A stretch of 18,646 nt of DNA. Origin: Alphaproteobacteria bacterium (GTDB lineage: Bacteria > Pseudomonadota > Alphaproteobacteria > UBA8366). The notes below the pieces were generated by a model, which was given only the letters and a program-made list of their open reading frames with translations, was not told the origin of the DNA and did no database searches. Both the position numbers and the translations under genes were made by a program. The stretch lies in NCBI GenBank assembly GCA_029861675.1, contig JAOTYV010000063.1:1-18646 (forward strand), given 5' to 3'. This document shows positions 1 through 7,684 of the stretch, piece by piece (within the stretch, counting starts at the first letter, position 1; every line of letters begins with the position of its first letter).

Positions 1-1740
1 GCCGACCGCACGGTGATCGAATGGAACAAGGACGACCTGGACGCGCTCGGCATCCTCAAGATCGACGTGCTGTCCCTCGGCATGCTGACCTGCGTGCGCA
101 AGGGGTTCGACCTGATTCGCAGTCACTACGGCAAGAGCTACGACCTGGCCAGCGTGCCGGCCGAGGACCCGGCGGTGTACGACATGCTGTGCAAGGCGGA
201 TTCGATCGGCGTGTTCCAGGTGGAAAGCCGGGCGCAGATGGCGTTCCTGCCGCGCATGAAGCCGCGCGATTTCTATGATCTGGTGATCGAGGTCGCGATC
301 GTCCGGCCGGGGCCGATCCAGGGCGACATGGTTCACCCCTATCTGCGCCGCCGCAACGGCGAGGAGAAGGTCGACTACCCGTCCGAAGATCTGCGGCAGG
401 TGCTGGAGAAGACGCTCGGCGTACCCCTGTTTCAGGAACAGGCGATGAAGATCGCCATCGTCGGCGCCGGGTTCACGCCGTCGGAGGCGGACCGGCTGCG
501 CCGCGCCATGGCGACCTTCCGCCATGTCGGCACGATCCATACCTTCCGCGACAAGTTTATCGCCGGTATGGTCGAGCGCGGCTATGAGCGGGATTTCGCC
601 GAACGCTGCTTCCGCCAGATCGAGGGGTTCGGCGAATACGGCTTTCCCGAAAGCCATGCGGCCAGCTTCGCGCTGCTGGTCTATGTCTCGGCCTGGATGA
701 AGCACCGCTATCCGGCGGTCTTCGCGGCGGCGCTGTTGAACAGCCAGCCGATGGGTTTCTACGCCCCGGCGCAGATCGTGAGGGACGCGCGCGAGCACGG
801 CGTGCCCACGCTGCCGCCGGACGTCAATCTCTCGGACTGGGACTCGGCGCTGGAGATCGATCCCGATCCGGCGACGGGTTTGGCGTTGCGGCTCGGCCTG
901 CGGCAGATCAAGGGCCTCGCGGAAGACGATATCCGCCGCCTTGTGGCGGCGCGCGGCAACGGGTATCGCGACCCGATGGCGCTGTGGCAGCGGGCGGCGC
1001 TGCGGCCGGCGGTGCTGGAGAAACTGGCCCGCGGCGACGCCTTCGGCTCGATGGGGCTGAACCGTCGGCAGGCGCTGTGGGCGGTCAAGGGGTTGGGCGA
1101 GACGCCGTTGCCGCTGTTCGCCGCCGTCGGCGACAGCGAACGGGCGGAGGAGCCGGACGTTGTCTTGCCCGAAATGGCGATCGGCGAGGAGGTGGTGGAG
1201 GATTACGCGGCGCTGCGGCTCTCGCTGAAATGCCACCCGCTGCACCTGTTGCGGCCCTGGATGACGGATAACGGCGTTGCGGCGGCGAAAACCCTGGTCG
1301 AAACCAAGGACGGCGCCCGGGTTGCCGTGGCCGGGCTGGTGCTGGTGCGCCAGCGGCCGGGCAGCGCGAGCGGCGTCATCTTCGCCACCGTCGAGGACGA
1401 GGGCGGCGTCGCCAACGTCATCGTCTGGCCGAAGACCTTCGAGCGATTCCGCCGCGTCGTGCTGACCGCGCGGCTGCTCAAGATCACCGGCCGGCTGCAG
1501 CGCGAAGGCATCGTCACCCATGTGATCGCCGACCGGCTGGAAGACCTGTCGCCGCTGCTCGACGGGCTGTCGGAGGGCGAAGCCTTCAGGCATGCGCACG
1601 ACCACGCCGATGAGGTCAAACGCGATTTGCCGGTCACGCCGGAGGAACGCCTGAAACGCCGCCCGCCGCCGCCGATCCCCCGCCCCAAGCATCCGCGCGA
1701 ACAGGCCAAAGTATTGTTTCCATCACGGGATTTTCACTAA
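1..1740 (+). CDS. dnaE2: Error-prone DNA polymerase DnaE2 (ImuC), C-terminal part, 5' truncated by window
   Basis: This is a C-family DNA polymerase alpha subunit of the damage-inducible DnaE2/ImuC type, which acts with ImuA and ImuB in mutagenic translesion synthesis in bacteria lacking UmuDC. The frame is open from base 1, so the true start lies upstream. The motif [12 protein letters not shown] at the very beginning carries the third catalytic aspartate (codon 64-66); the first two lie outside the window. [11 protein letters not shown] and RPGPIQGDM follow, then [12 protein letters not shown], typical of this family. A helix-hairpin-helix-like stretch (LGLRQIKGL, around base 900) comes next, then an OB-fold region at about bases 1300-1560 and a basic, proline-rich tail. 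The DnaE2-style ESRAQM sequence and the short tail argue against replicative DnaE1. imuA and imuB would be expected upstream but are not in view. The gene converges on the DASS transporter. Confidence 0.95.
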   Translation, partial: ADRTVIEWNKDDLDALGILKIDVLSLGMLTCVRKGFDLIRSHYGKSYDLASVPAEDPAVYDMLCKADSIGVFQVESRAQMAFLPRMKPRDFYDLVIEVAIVRPGPIQGDMVHPYLRRRNGEEKVDYPSEDLRQVLEKTLGVPLFQEQAMKIAIVGAGFTPSEADRLRRAMATFRHVGTIHTFRDKFIAGMVERGYERDFAERCFRQIEGFGEYGFPESHAASFALLVYVSAWMKHRYPAVFAAALLNSQPMGFYAPAQIVRDAREHGVPTLPPDVNLSDWDSALEIDPDPATGLALRLGLRQIKGLAEDDIRRLVAARGNGYRDPMALWQRAALRPAVLEKLARGDAFGSMGLNRRQALWAVKGLGETPLPLFAAVGDSERAEEPDVVLPEMAIGEEVVEDYAALRLSLKCHPLHLLRPWMTDNGVAAAKTLVETKDGARVAVAGLVLVRQRPGSASGVIFATVEDEGGVANVIVWPKTFERFRRVVLTARLLKITGRLQREGIVTHVIADRLEDLSPLLDGLSEGEAFRHAHDHADEVKRDLPVTPEERLKRRPPPPIPRPKHPREQAKVLFPSRDFH

Positions 1741-1800
1741 CGCATGATGCGAAGTAGCGGATTGATATAAAATAGAATTTCCGTTTTGCAGATAATTCAT

Positions 1801-1864
1801 CGTCACTCCCGCGAAAGCGGGAGTCCAGGGTTGCCGATGGATCCCCGCATTCGCGGGAATGACT
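1801..1864. repeat. Palindromic miniature repeat, double hairpin (convergent spacer 1)
   Basis: Two hairpins lie back to back. The left is ACTCCCGC-GAAA-GCGGGAGT, an 8-bp stem with a GAAA loop. The right contains CCCGC-ATTC-GCGGG. The outer ends (GTCACTCCCGCGAA at left, and the complement of TTCGCGGGAATGAC at right) also pair with each other, so the whole unit is one imperfect palindrome. It matches the dispersed alphaproteobacterial type that begins GTCATTCCCGCG. It lies between the 3' ends of dnaE2 and the DASS gene, where it could act as a bidirectional terminator. The rest of 1741-1941 is AT-rich and holds no gene I can support. Confidence 0.75.
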
Positions 1865-1941
1865 CCACGTTGGGGGAACGTTCATAAAAAAAATTGAAAA
1901 CCCGCAACTCAATTCGGCCGGATTCTTAAACGCAGATCCGT

Positions 1942-3363
1942 TTAACTCCCCGGCCCGAACATTCCGAGCCAGCGCCACCACAGGAAGCCGAGCGGCGCGA
2001 TCACCATAAGGTAGACCGCGCTGTAGGCGAGGCACATGCGCACCGCGCGGCCGTGGTGCACGCCGCCCAGCAGCACCGCGGTCAGGATCGGCGCGGTCTG
2101 ATAGGGCAGGTAGATCACCAGGTAGCCGTTCACCTGGGCCAGCAGCGCCGTCAACAGCGGCCAGCCTGTGGCGTTCGCAATGTCGCCGCCGAGCGGCGTC
2201 AGCACGGCGGCGCTGCCGGCCGCGTTGGCGGCGAGCGACATCAGCGAGCCGAGCCCGATCACCGCCGCGAAATTATAGGCGTCCTGCCCCGCTTCGATCC
2301 GGAAAACATCGATGAACAGCGCGCCGAGCGTCCTGGCCAACCCGCTGTCGGCGACCACCGCGCCCAATCCGACGATGCCGGCGACGAAAAACCAGGGGCT
2401 GTAATTCCCCGAATTGCCGAGCGTCGCCGCGGGAACGAGGCCGACCCGCGGCAGCAGGCAGATCACCGCCGCGCCGAGGGCGATCCAGGCGGGCGATACC
2501 CCGTGCACCGCATCGGTGGCCCACAGCAGCAGCGTCAGCAGCAGGATCGCCGCGAGCCGCCATTCGCGGCCGCTCATCCTCGCCGTCTCACCGTCCTCAT
2601 GGGCGGCGGGCCCGCCATTCCGGAACAGCAGCAGGGCGAGCGCGATCCCGGAGGCGAGCGCCAACAGGCCGGTCACAGGCAGGAACAGGGACAGGAACGC
2701 GCCGTATTGCAGGGTGATGCCGTAGATGCTCTCGATCAGGCCGCTCATCACAACGTTCGGCACCGTCGCCGGCAGGATCGTCATCGGCGCCATCACGGTG
2801 CTGAATGTGGCGGCGAGCACGATGCCGTCGCGGCCCATGCTGCCCGGCGCGTAGCCCATGCGCCCGGCCAGCGCGACCAGGATCGGCGTCAGCATGACGA
2901 CCCGGCTCATCGCCGACGGCATGACGAACGACAGCGCGAAGGCGGCCAGGCTCACCCCGATCACGGTCCGGGCATAGGAATGGCCGACGCGGGCCAGCAC
3001 CATCTCCGCCAGACGGGTGCCGAGGCCGGTCTCCTGAATGGCGATGCCGAGTACGATGCCGCTGAAGATCAGCCAGACCGCGCCCGAATGGAATCCGGAA
3101 AACACCACGCCGGGGACCGCCACCTCGAACACCACCGCCAGCAGGAAGAAAACGAAGCTGGTGAGATGCGGCGGCAGCACTTCGGTGCTCCAGCAGCCGA
3201 CCGCGATCAGCACCAGCCCGAGCGCGCGCGTCTCGGTCGTGCCGAGCGTCGCGAGCGATGGAAAGAACAGCAGCACGAGCCCCGCCGTCACCAGCAGCCC
3301 GGCGGCGGTCCGGGCGAAGGTCGAAGGGCCGGCGGCTTGGCCGGTGGCTTTCGAAGCGCTCAC
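1942..3363 (-). CDS. DASS/SLC13-family anion permease (dicarboxylate or sulfate type)
   Basis: This 473-residue polytopic inner-membrane protein belongs to the divalent anion:sodium symporter superfamily, which imports di- and tricarboxylates or sulfate. It has about a dozen hydrophobic segments in two halves, separated by a hydrophilic loop at residues 250-268. The two inverted-repeat binding loops are recognisable as PSAMSRVVMLTP (149-160) and NAAGSAAVLTPL (380-391), followed by LPYQTAPIL (419-427). In characterised members both loops carry Ser-Asn-Thr; here they read Ser-Ala-Met and Asn-Ala-Ala, so substrate and ion coupling cannot be assumed. The start is a GTG at 3361-3363 with only a weak ribosome-binding site. 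It is divergent from the enolase-family enzyme, 94 bp away, which suggests that it imports that enzyme's substrate (inference). Confidence 0.85.
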   Translation of the reverse strand: MSASKATGQAAGPSTFARTAAGLLVTAGLVLLFFPSLATLGTTETRALGLVLIAVGCWSTEVLPPHLTSFVFFLLAVVFEVAVPGVVFSGFHSGAVWLIFSGIVLGIAIQETGLGTRLAEMVLARVGHSYARTVIGVSLAAFALSFVMPSAMSRVVMLTPILVALAGRMGYAPGSMGRDGIVLAATFSTVMAPMTILPATVPNVVMSGLIESIYGITLQYGAFLSLFLPVTGLLALASGIALALLLFRNGGPAAHEDGETARMSGREWRLAAILLLTLLLWATDAVHGVSPAWIALGAAVICLLPRVGLVPAATLGNSGNYSPWFFVAGIVGLGAVVADSGLARTLGALFIDVFRIEAGQDAYNFAAVIGLGSLMSLAANAAGSAAVLTPLGGDIANATGWPLLTALLAQVNGYLVIYLPYQTAPILTAVLLGGVHHGRAVRMCLAYSAVYLMVIAPLGFLWWRWLGMFGPGS

Positions 3364-3378
3364 AATTAGGGCCCCAAC

Positions 3379-3407
3379 TTGCGGGTTTGGCGGCGGGCCT
3401 GTTTCAT
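3379..3407 (+). promoter_or_regulatory. Possible sigma70-type promoter for the enolase-family gene
   Basis: TTGCGG (3379-3384) and TTTCAT (3402-3407) are separated by 17 bases, each matching the consensus hexamers at four of six positions. They lie about 50 bases before the start codon in the divergent spacer. This is weak, by-eye evidence. Confidence 0.25.
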
Positions 3408-3418
3408 AGCAAATCCAT

Positions 3419-3437
3419 GCGCGGAGGCCTACCGCGC
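3419..3437. promoter_or_regulatory. Palindrome in the divergent spacer, possible operator
   Basis: GCGCGG and CCGCGC form a perfect 6-bp inverted repeat around AGGCCTA, itself nearly symmetric. The palindrome lies just downstream of the putative promoter and 20 bases before the enolase-family start codon, between two divergently read genes that look functionally linked. It could be a regulator site or a 5'-leader hairpin. No regulator gene is in the window. Confidence 0.3.
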
Positions 3438-3457
3438 GTCAAATTCGGGAGACGACA

Positions 3458-4654
3458 ATGGCGACCGGCCGGAAAATCGACGGGGCTCCCTCCGGGGCGC
3501 CCCTCACCATCGACGAAGTGGAGATCATTCCGCTCGACCTGTTGCCGGGGCTGCGCCGCCTCCTGCCGACCGGGCCGATCCAATATGGCGAGACCGGCAT
3601 GGTCGGGCGCTCCGTCCTGGTCGCCGTGCGCGCGGGCGGGCTGACGGGTTGGGGTCAGATCCGCCCGGTCAATCCGTTCCAGGCGGACACGTCGAGCAGC
3701 GCCGTCGCCGCGCTGCAGGACTACTACGCACCGCTCGCGGTCGGCCGCAGCGCCTGGCACCGCGCCGCCATCTTGCGCGATATGGAACGCAAGCTGCCAC
3801 CCAACTCGGCGGCGATGGCGATGTTCGACGTGGCGCTGCACGATCTGCTGGGCAAGGCGATGGACGTGCCGGTGCACGCGCTGCTGGGCGGTGCGTGCAA
3901 GGACGAGATCCCGCTCGAATGGTCGGTCGGCGCCGGCCCGGTCGACCAGATGGTGGCGGAGGCGGAGGAAGCCTATGCCAAGTTCAAAGCGCCCTACATC
4001 TGCTTCAAGGCGGGCCCGGCGATCAAACATGACGAGAATGTCCAGACGCTGCGCGCGGTGCGCGAATCATTGGGGAAAGGGCCAGGGCTCGCGCTCGACG
4101 CCAACGGCAGTTTGCGGCCGCGCGAGGCGATCCGCATGGCGCTGGCGCTGAAGGATGTCGAGTTGTCCTATTTCGAGCAGCCGGTGTTGCGCGACGACCA
4201 TGCGGGCATGAAACGGGTGCGCGATTACGGCGGCGTGCCGGTGATGGCGGACGAGACGGTGTATTCCCCGCAGGACGCGATGCGGACTTTGCAAGCCGAG
4301 TTGGCGGACGTGCTCTGCGTCAAGCTGTACAAGGCCGGCGGGCTGTGGCGCGGCCGGCAGATCGCCCTGATCGCCGAGGGCGCGGGCGTCGACGTCAACT
4401 GCGCCGGCACCGCCAACGGCTCGCATCTGGAAGCGCTCGCCGCCGCGCATTTCAGCGCCGCCGTGCCGAACCACGCTTTCGGCGCGGAATTCACCATGGG
4501 GTTACCGGAAGCGGCCGAAGACCCGATCGCCCCCGACCCGGTGATCCCGGTCAAGGATGGCGTCTGCCCGGTGCCGCAAGGCCCGGGGCTCGGCGCGGTG
4601 GTCAACGAAAAGGCGGTGGCGAAGCACGCGATCGCGCGGTATGTGGTGAAGTAG
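3458..4654 (+). CDS. Enolase-superfamily enzyme (mandelate racemase/muconate lactonizing type)
   Basis: This is a 398-residue member of the enolase superfamily, whose enzymes abstract the proton alpha to a carboxylate using a metal ion. An N-terminal capping domain (about 15-135) is followed by a TIM-barrel. The metal ligands are in register: Asp214 (LALDAN), Glu240 (YFEQP) and Glu266 (MADET). Lys184 (CFKAG) and Lys289 (CVKLYKAGG) are the candidate catalytic bases, a pattern of the muconate-lactonizing/dipeptide-epimerase side of the family rather than a mandelate-racemase His-Asp pair. The usual Lys-x-Lys motif is Cys-Phe-Lys, so the first lysine is lost. The start is ATG with GGGAGA about 8 bases upstream. 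It is followed after 97 bases by the dehydrogenase gene on the same strand. Fold and metal site are secure; the substrate is unknown. Confidence 0.88.
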   Translation: MATGRKIDGAPSGAPLTIDEVEIIPLDLLPGLRRLLPTGPIQYGETGMVGRSVLVAVRAGGLTGWGQIRPVNPFQADTSSSAVAALQDYYAPLAVGRSAWHRAAILRDMERKLPPNSAAMAMFDVALHDLLGKAMDVPVHALLGGACKDEIPLEWSVGAGPVDQMVAEAEEAYAKFKAPYICFKAGPAIKHDENVQTLRAVRESLGKGPGLALDANGSLRPREAIRMALALKDVELSYFEQPVLRDDHAGMKRVRDYGGVPVMADETVYSPQDAMRTLQAELADVLCVKLYKAGGLWRGRQIALIAEGAGVDVNCAGTANGSHLEALAAAHFSAAVPNHAFGAEFTMGLPEAAEDPIAPDPVIPVKDGVCPVPQGPGLGAVVNEKAVAKHAIARYVVK

Positions 4655-4751
4655 CGGTTTGTAATGCCGATGCGATCCGTGATTGCCGCTCGGTCGAAGA
4701 ACGGCGCAAAAATCGACGGATCGATTTCAGAACACACAGGAGAGGCGGACC

Positions 4752-5648
4752 ATGACACTGAAAACGGTTGCCGTCGTCGCACAGGGCGACATGGGTGCGG
4801 GCACGGGCGGCCAGTTGGTGCGGCACGGTCTGAGGGTGATCACCAACCTGTCCGGGAGGAGCGCGCGGTCTCGGGCGCTTGCCGAACAGGCGGGTATGGA
4901 AGATGCCGGTGACGACGCGACGCTGATCCGGGAAGCGGATATGTTTCTGTCGATCCTTCCGCCGGGGCAAGCGGTCGCATTGGCAAAGGATTTGGCAGCG
5001 CCGATCAAATCGGCCGGTAAGACTTTTCTGTTTGCCGACTGCAACGCGGTGGCGCCGGCCACCAAGACGGAGATTCAGGCAATCGTCGAGCAGGCGGGCG
5101 CCCGCTTTGTGGACGTCGGGATTCTCGGCAACCCGCCGTCGGCGAAGAACAACACGACCCGGTACTATGCATCGGGACCGCATGCGGAAGAGTTCACGGA
5201 ATTGAAGAATTTCGGGCTCAACATCATTAACTGCGGCGCTGAAATCGGCCGCGCCGCGGCAATCAAGATGTGTTTCGCATCGATGACCAAGTCCATGGTC
5301 GCCATGGCGGCCGAAACCTTCGCCGCGGCCGAAGCGCTGGGTGTTTTCGACGAGGTCGTCCACGAATTGAAAATCGGACACAAGGACGGCTTCGATTGGT
5401 CGGCGGACCGCGTCACCCAGACGCCGCCAAAGGCCTACCGGTGGGTTTACGAGGTCGAGGAAATCGGCAAGACATTTGCGGCCCTAGGATTACCCGGCGC
5501 GACGTGCACGGGCGCGGCCGAGATGTTTCAGTTGATCGCCGACTCGCCACTCGGCGAGGAGGTCGTCGAGAACCGCAAACGCGGCAACACGCTGGAAGAT
5601 TGCAGCAAGGTCACCGCGGAGCATCTTGCGAAGGTTAAGCGCCGGTAG
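4752..5648 (+). CDS. NAD(P)-dependent 6-phosphogluconate/beta-hydroxyacid dehydrogenase-like protein with DUF1932 domain
   Basis: This 298-residue predicted oxidoreductase has an N-terminal Rossmann domain (residues 5-150). It carries a variant dinucleotide loop, AQGDMGAG (10-17), in place of the usual GxGxMG. LSILPPGQA (67-75) and DCNAVAPATK (96-105) match the substrate-contact region of this family. The all-helical C-terminal part (about 165-298) resembles DUF1932, with GRAAAIKM placing the probable catalytic Lys at 172. I chose the ATG at 4752 because AGGAG lies 9 bases upstream; an in-frame ATG at 4683 has no such site and would add 23 unlikely residues. It probably oxidises or reduces a product of the upstream enzyme (inference). 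I cannot name the substrate. Confidence 0.85.
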   Translation: MTLKTVAVVAQGDMGAGTGGQLVRHGLRVITNLSGRSARSRALAEQAGMEDAGDDATLIREADMFLSILPPGQAVALAKDLAAPIKSAGKTFLFADCNAVAPATKTEIQAIVEQAGARFVDVGILGNPPSAKNNTTRYYASGPHAEEFTELKNFGLNIINCGAEIGRAAAIKMCFASMTKSMVAMAAETFAAAEALGVFDEVVHELKIGHKDGFDWSADRVTQTPPKAYRWVYEVEEIGKTFAALGLPGATCTGAAEMFQLIADSPLGEEVVENRKRGNTLEDCSKVTAEHLAKVKRR

Positions 5649-5667
5649 GGGCTGGTTTGGTGATTGC

Positions 5668-5725
5668 CGGGTGCCCGATTACGGCGGCCGACCGGTGCCG
5701 CAAGGCCCGGAGCTTGGCGCGGTGG
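5668..5725 (+). pseudogene. Enolase-family gene scar: two joined fragments
   Basis: Bases 5668-5697 match 4214-4243 of the enolase-family gene at 26 of 30 positions, and bases 5692-5725 match 4568-4601 at 32 of 34. The two matches meet at a shared CCGGTG. Translated in the matching frame, the scar reads DYGGRPVPQGPELGAV, which joins the parent's DYGGVPV (residues 256-262) to PVPQGPGLGAV (371-381). This looks like the remains of a duplicated copy that lost the intervening stretch of about 330 bases. Alternatively it is the C-terminus of a lost paralogue. It has no independent coding function. Confidence 0.6.
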
Positions 5726-5846
5726 CGGAGGATCATCCAAGCGAACTAATACTTCAGAGCTGCAAGCTAGCCCCTTTGGGGTGTCGCAGGTCCCATCTGG
5801 CCGAGTATGTTCGTGGTAGGGAGAGTGCGGCCCGAGGGGAAATCAA

Positions 5847-6050
5847 ATGATTGATATTATACGAAGAATTGCGGTCCATGAGAAAGATCCTACCGCTATT
5901 GAGTACGGAATTGTTGCCGCTCTGGTAGCAACGGCCGGCGTTGCCTCTTTCTTGGTCATGGGCAGCTCTCTGGAAACGTTTTTCACCGGGGCTGCCAGCC
6001 TTGAGGGTATCACGCTCATTCATGCTGACGGTGGCGGCCTGCGGGGCTGA
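5847..6050 (+). CDS. Flp/Fap (type IVb) pilin-like small protein
   Basis: This 67-residue protein carries the Flp pilin signature: a short charged leader, then PTAIEYGIVAALVA, with the hallmark Glu-Tyr pair (Glu19, Tyr20) at +5 and +6 of the expected prepilin-peptidase site, followed by one hydrophobic helix (residues 18-40). Flp pilins are exported and polymerised by the Tad/Cpa machinery. The residue at -1, normally glycine, is aspartate (Asp14), so processing is uncertain. The start is ATG with AGGGG 7 bases upstream. The gene is more AT-rich than its neighbours, and no tad, cpa or prepilin-peptidase gene is in the window, so it appears isolated. It converges on the NamZ-like gene. Confidence 0.75.
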   Translation: MIDIIRRIAVHEKDPTAIEYGIVAALVATAGVASFLVMGSSLETFFTGAASLEGITLIHADGGGLRG

Positions 6051-6070
6051 AGGCACCGGCGACAGCTATC

Positions 6071-6177
6071 TAGACGATTTCTTGATTAAATTGACGCAAG
6101 GGAAAGGGGCTATCTCTTAGTTTTCTGCGAAAATACGTCGTCGCGAACCGTTTCGGTTCGCTCGGGATATTCTCTAA
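6071..6177. repeat. Dispersed structured repeat, copy 1 (convergent spacer 2)
   Basis: This 107-base element is about four-fifths identical by eye to 16593-16698. Its best hairpin is perfect: GCGAACCG (6143-6150), loop TTT, CGGTTCGC (6154-6161). An outer stem of GAAAAT (6129-6134) with ATATTC (6167-6172) has one mismatch. The first hairpin (TAGACGATTTC with GGAAAGGGGCTA) is degenerate compared with copy 2. The element fills most of the gap between the convergent flp-like and NamZ-like genes. I see no gene in it. Confidence 0.75.
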
Positions 6178-6211
6178 ATAATCCGCCCTAACCAGGCGGT
6201 AGTGCCGTCCT

Positions 6212-7414
6212 TCAGTACAGCAAATGCGCCTGGCGCGCGCTTAGCCAGGCCTGCTCATCCGGTCCGGCCAGCGCCTCCAGGTCCCGCGGCGTCGCGGCCG
6301 CGTCATCGACCCATTCGCGCAGCAGCGGACCGCCGTTGATGACATCGATGGCGAGCTTGCCGTGCTCGTATTCATAGGGGAAATCGCGCCACAGCGGGTA
6401 GTCCGGATACAGGCCCCGGATCGCCTTGAAGGCGAGCGCTTGCAGGCGCCACGGCCTGAACGCGTCATGGTCGTAGACCGGGTCTTCCGCGTGGATCTGC
6501 ACGCCGTGGCACAATTCGCCCGCGTGTTTGTGAAACGTCGGTTCGAACCAGCACTCGCGCAGGCGGCATCCCTTTAGCCATTGCGGCGCGAGCGCCTGCA
6601 TTTCCGCCATGATGCGCCTTGCATCGATATCCGGCGCGCCGAACAGTTCGAGCGGCCGGGTGGTGCCGCGGCCCTCGGAGAGCGTCGCGCCCTCGAGCAT
6701 CACCGTGCCCGCATAGGCGCGCGCCATCGGCAGGTTCGGCGCGTTGGGGCTGGGATTGATCCACAGGCGTTCGCCGAGCGGCCAGCCGAACCCCGGCGCC
6801 GCATCGGGCCGCCAGCCCTCCATCTCGATGACGCGATAGCCGGTGTCGAGTTTCAGCGTTTCGATAAACCAGAGCCCCAGCTCGCCGAGCGTCATCCCGT
6901 GGCGCATCGGCAAGGGCCCGGCGCCGACGAAGCTTTCCCAGCCGGCGCGCAGGGTCAGCCCCTCGACGGGCCGGCCGGCCGGATTGGGGCGGTCCAGCAC
7001 CCACAATTCCTTGCCGTGCTGCGCCGCCGCTTCCAGCACGTAGCGCAGCGTCGTGATGAAGGTGTAAATCCGGCAGCCCAGATCCTGCAGATCGACGAGC
7101 AGGACATCGAAGGTGTCCATCATCGCATCGGTCGGCCTGCGCACTTCGCCATACAGGCTGAACACCGGGATGCCGTGCACTGGGTCGTTGAAGTCGGGTG
7201 ATTCGATCATGTTGTCCTGCTTGTCGCCGCGCAGGCCGTGCTGCGGCCCGAACGCGGCGGCGAGCGTGATGTCGCTACAGGCCGCCAGCGCGTCGAGCGA
7301 ATGCGTCAGGTCCTGTGTGACCGACGCCGGGTGGGCGAGCAGGGCGACGCGTTTGCCGTTGAGCGGCGCACGCAATGCGGGGTCGGCAAGAAGGCGATCG
7401 ATACCGAATTTCAT
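6212..7414 (-). CDS. DUF1343 family exo-beta-N-acetylmuramidase (NamZ-like, GH171)
   Basis: This 400-residue protein of the DUF1343 family is related to Bacillus subtilis NamZ, which removes MurNAc from the non-reducing end of peptidoglycan fragments during cell-wall recycling. Family landmarks in order are GPQHGLRG (56-63), QDNMIES (66-72), DLQDLGCRIYTF (108-119), DRPNP (141-145), RHGMTLGEL (171-179) and EGRGTTRPLELFGAP (247-261). No signal peptide is visible, so it may work in the cytoplasm on imported muropeptides, unlike the secreted Bacillus enzyme (inference). The start is ATG at 7412-7414; the ribosome-binding site is poor and would lie where a 257-bp inserted element now begins 12 bases away. 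The gene follows the DOMON-like gene on the same strand. Confidence 0.88.
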   Translation of the reverse strand: MKFGIDRLLADPALRAPLNGKRVALLAHPASVTQDLTHSLDALAACSDITLAAAFGPQHGLRGDKQDNMIESPDFNDPVHGIPVFSLYGEVRRPTDAMMDTFDVLLVDLQDLGCRIYTFITTLRYVLEAAAQHGKELWVLDRPNPAGRPVEGLTLRAGWESFVGAGPLPMRHGMTLGELGLWFIETLKLDTGYRVIEMEGWRPDAAPGFGWPLGERLWINPSPNAPNLPMARAYAGTVMLEGATLSEGRGTTRPLELFGAPDIDARRIMAEMQALAPQWLKGCRLRECWFEPTFHKHAGELCHGVQIHAEDPVYDHDAFRPWRLQALAFKAIRGLYPDYPLWRDFPYEYEHGKLAIDVINGGPLLREWVDDAAATPRDLEALAGPDEQAWLSARQAHLLY

Positions 7415-7425
7415 GAGCGTCAGTA

Positions 7426-7682
7426 CCCACCATCACAATAGGATGATACGTCTGATTGCGTGCCGCCTCCGCCGGGTAGGAAGCGTCGCGCGAGCGATGC
7501 GGCGCATCGGCAAGCGGCGCTGACGCCCGCCGGCGGTTGCGGCACGCGACCCCGCGGGCGGCCTTGCAGTCCCTTCGGACAGCGTCGCGCGGCCCTTGTG
7601 ATGCGCGGCATCACGGCGTACCACGCTCCTAGCCGAAGGGCCCGCAAGGCCGTCATACGTGTCATCCTATTGTGATGGTGGG
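7426..7682. mobile_element. 257-bp non-coding inverted-repeat element (MITE-like)
   Basis: A perfect 21-base inverted repeat bounds the element, at 7426-7446 and 7662-7682 (outer ends CCCACCATCACAATAGG). The match continues imperfectly for about 10 bases inwards (ATACGTCTGA against the complement of TCATACGTGT). The interior is very GC-rich and encodes nothing I recognise on either strand; the open frames through it are low-complexity Arg/Ala/Pro. I see no clean target-site duplication, though GTA outside the left end and AAC outside the right are complementary at two of three positions. The element separates the DOMON-like stop codon (2 bases away) from the NamZ-like start (11 bases away). 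Confidence 0.75.
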
Positions 7683-7684
7683 AA

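Noticed and set aside
1886..1945. Run of eight A's and a TTAAACG/CGTTTAA hairpin near the DASS 3' end as a terminator
   Set aside because: The hairpin overlaps the stop codon and is over 30 bases from the T-run on the minus strand, so the two do not form a standard terminator.
2053..3369. 438-residue open frame on the plus strand opposite the DASS gene
   Set aside because: The opposite strand encodes a coherent polytopic transporter. This frame is Gln/His/Arg-rich low-complexity sequence.
5760..5789. CCCC-TTT-GGGG hairpin before the flp-like gene as a terminator or riboswitch
   Set aside because: The stem is short, has no T-run, and does not match any leader I recognise.
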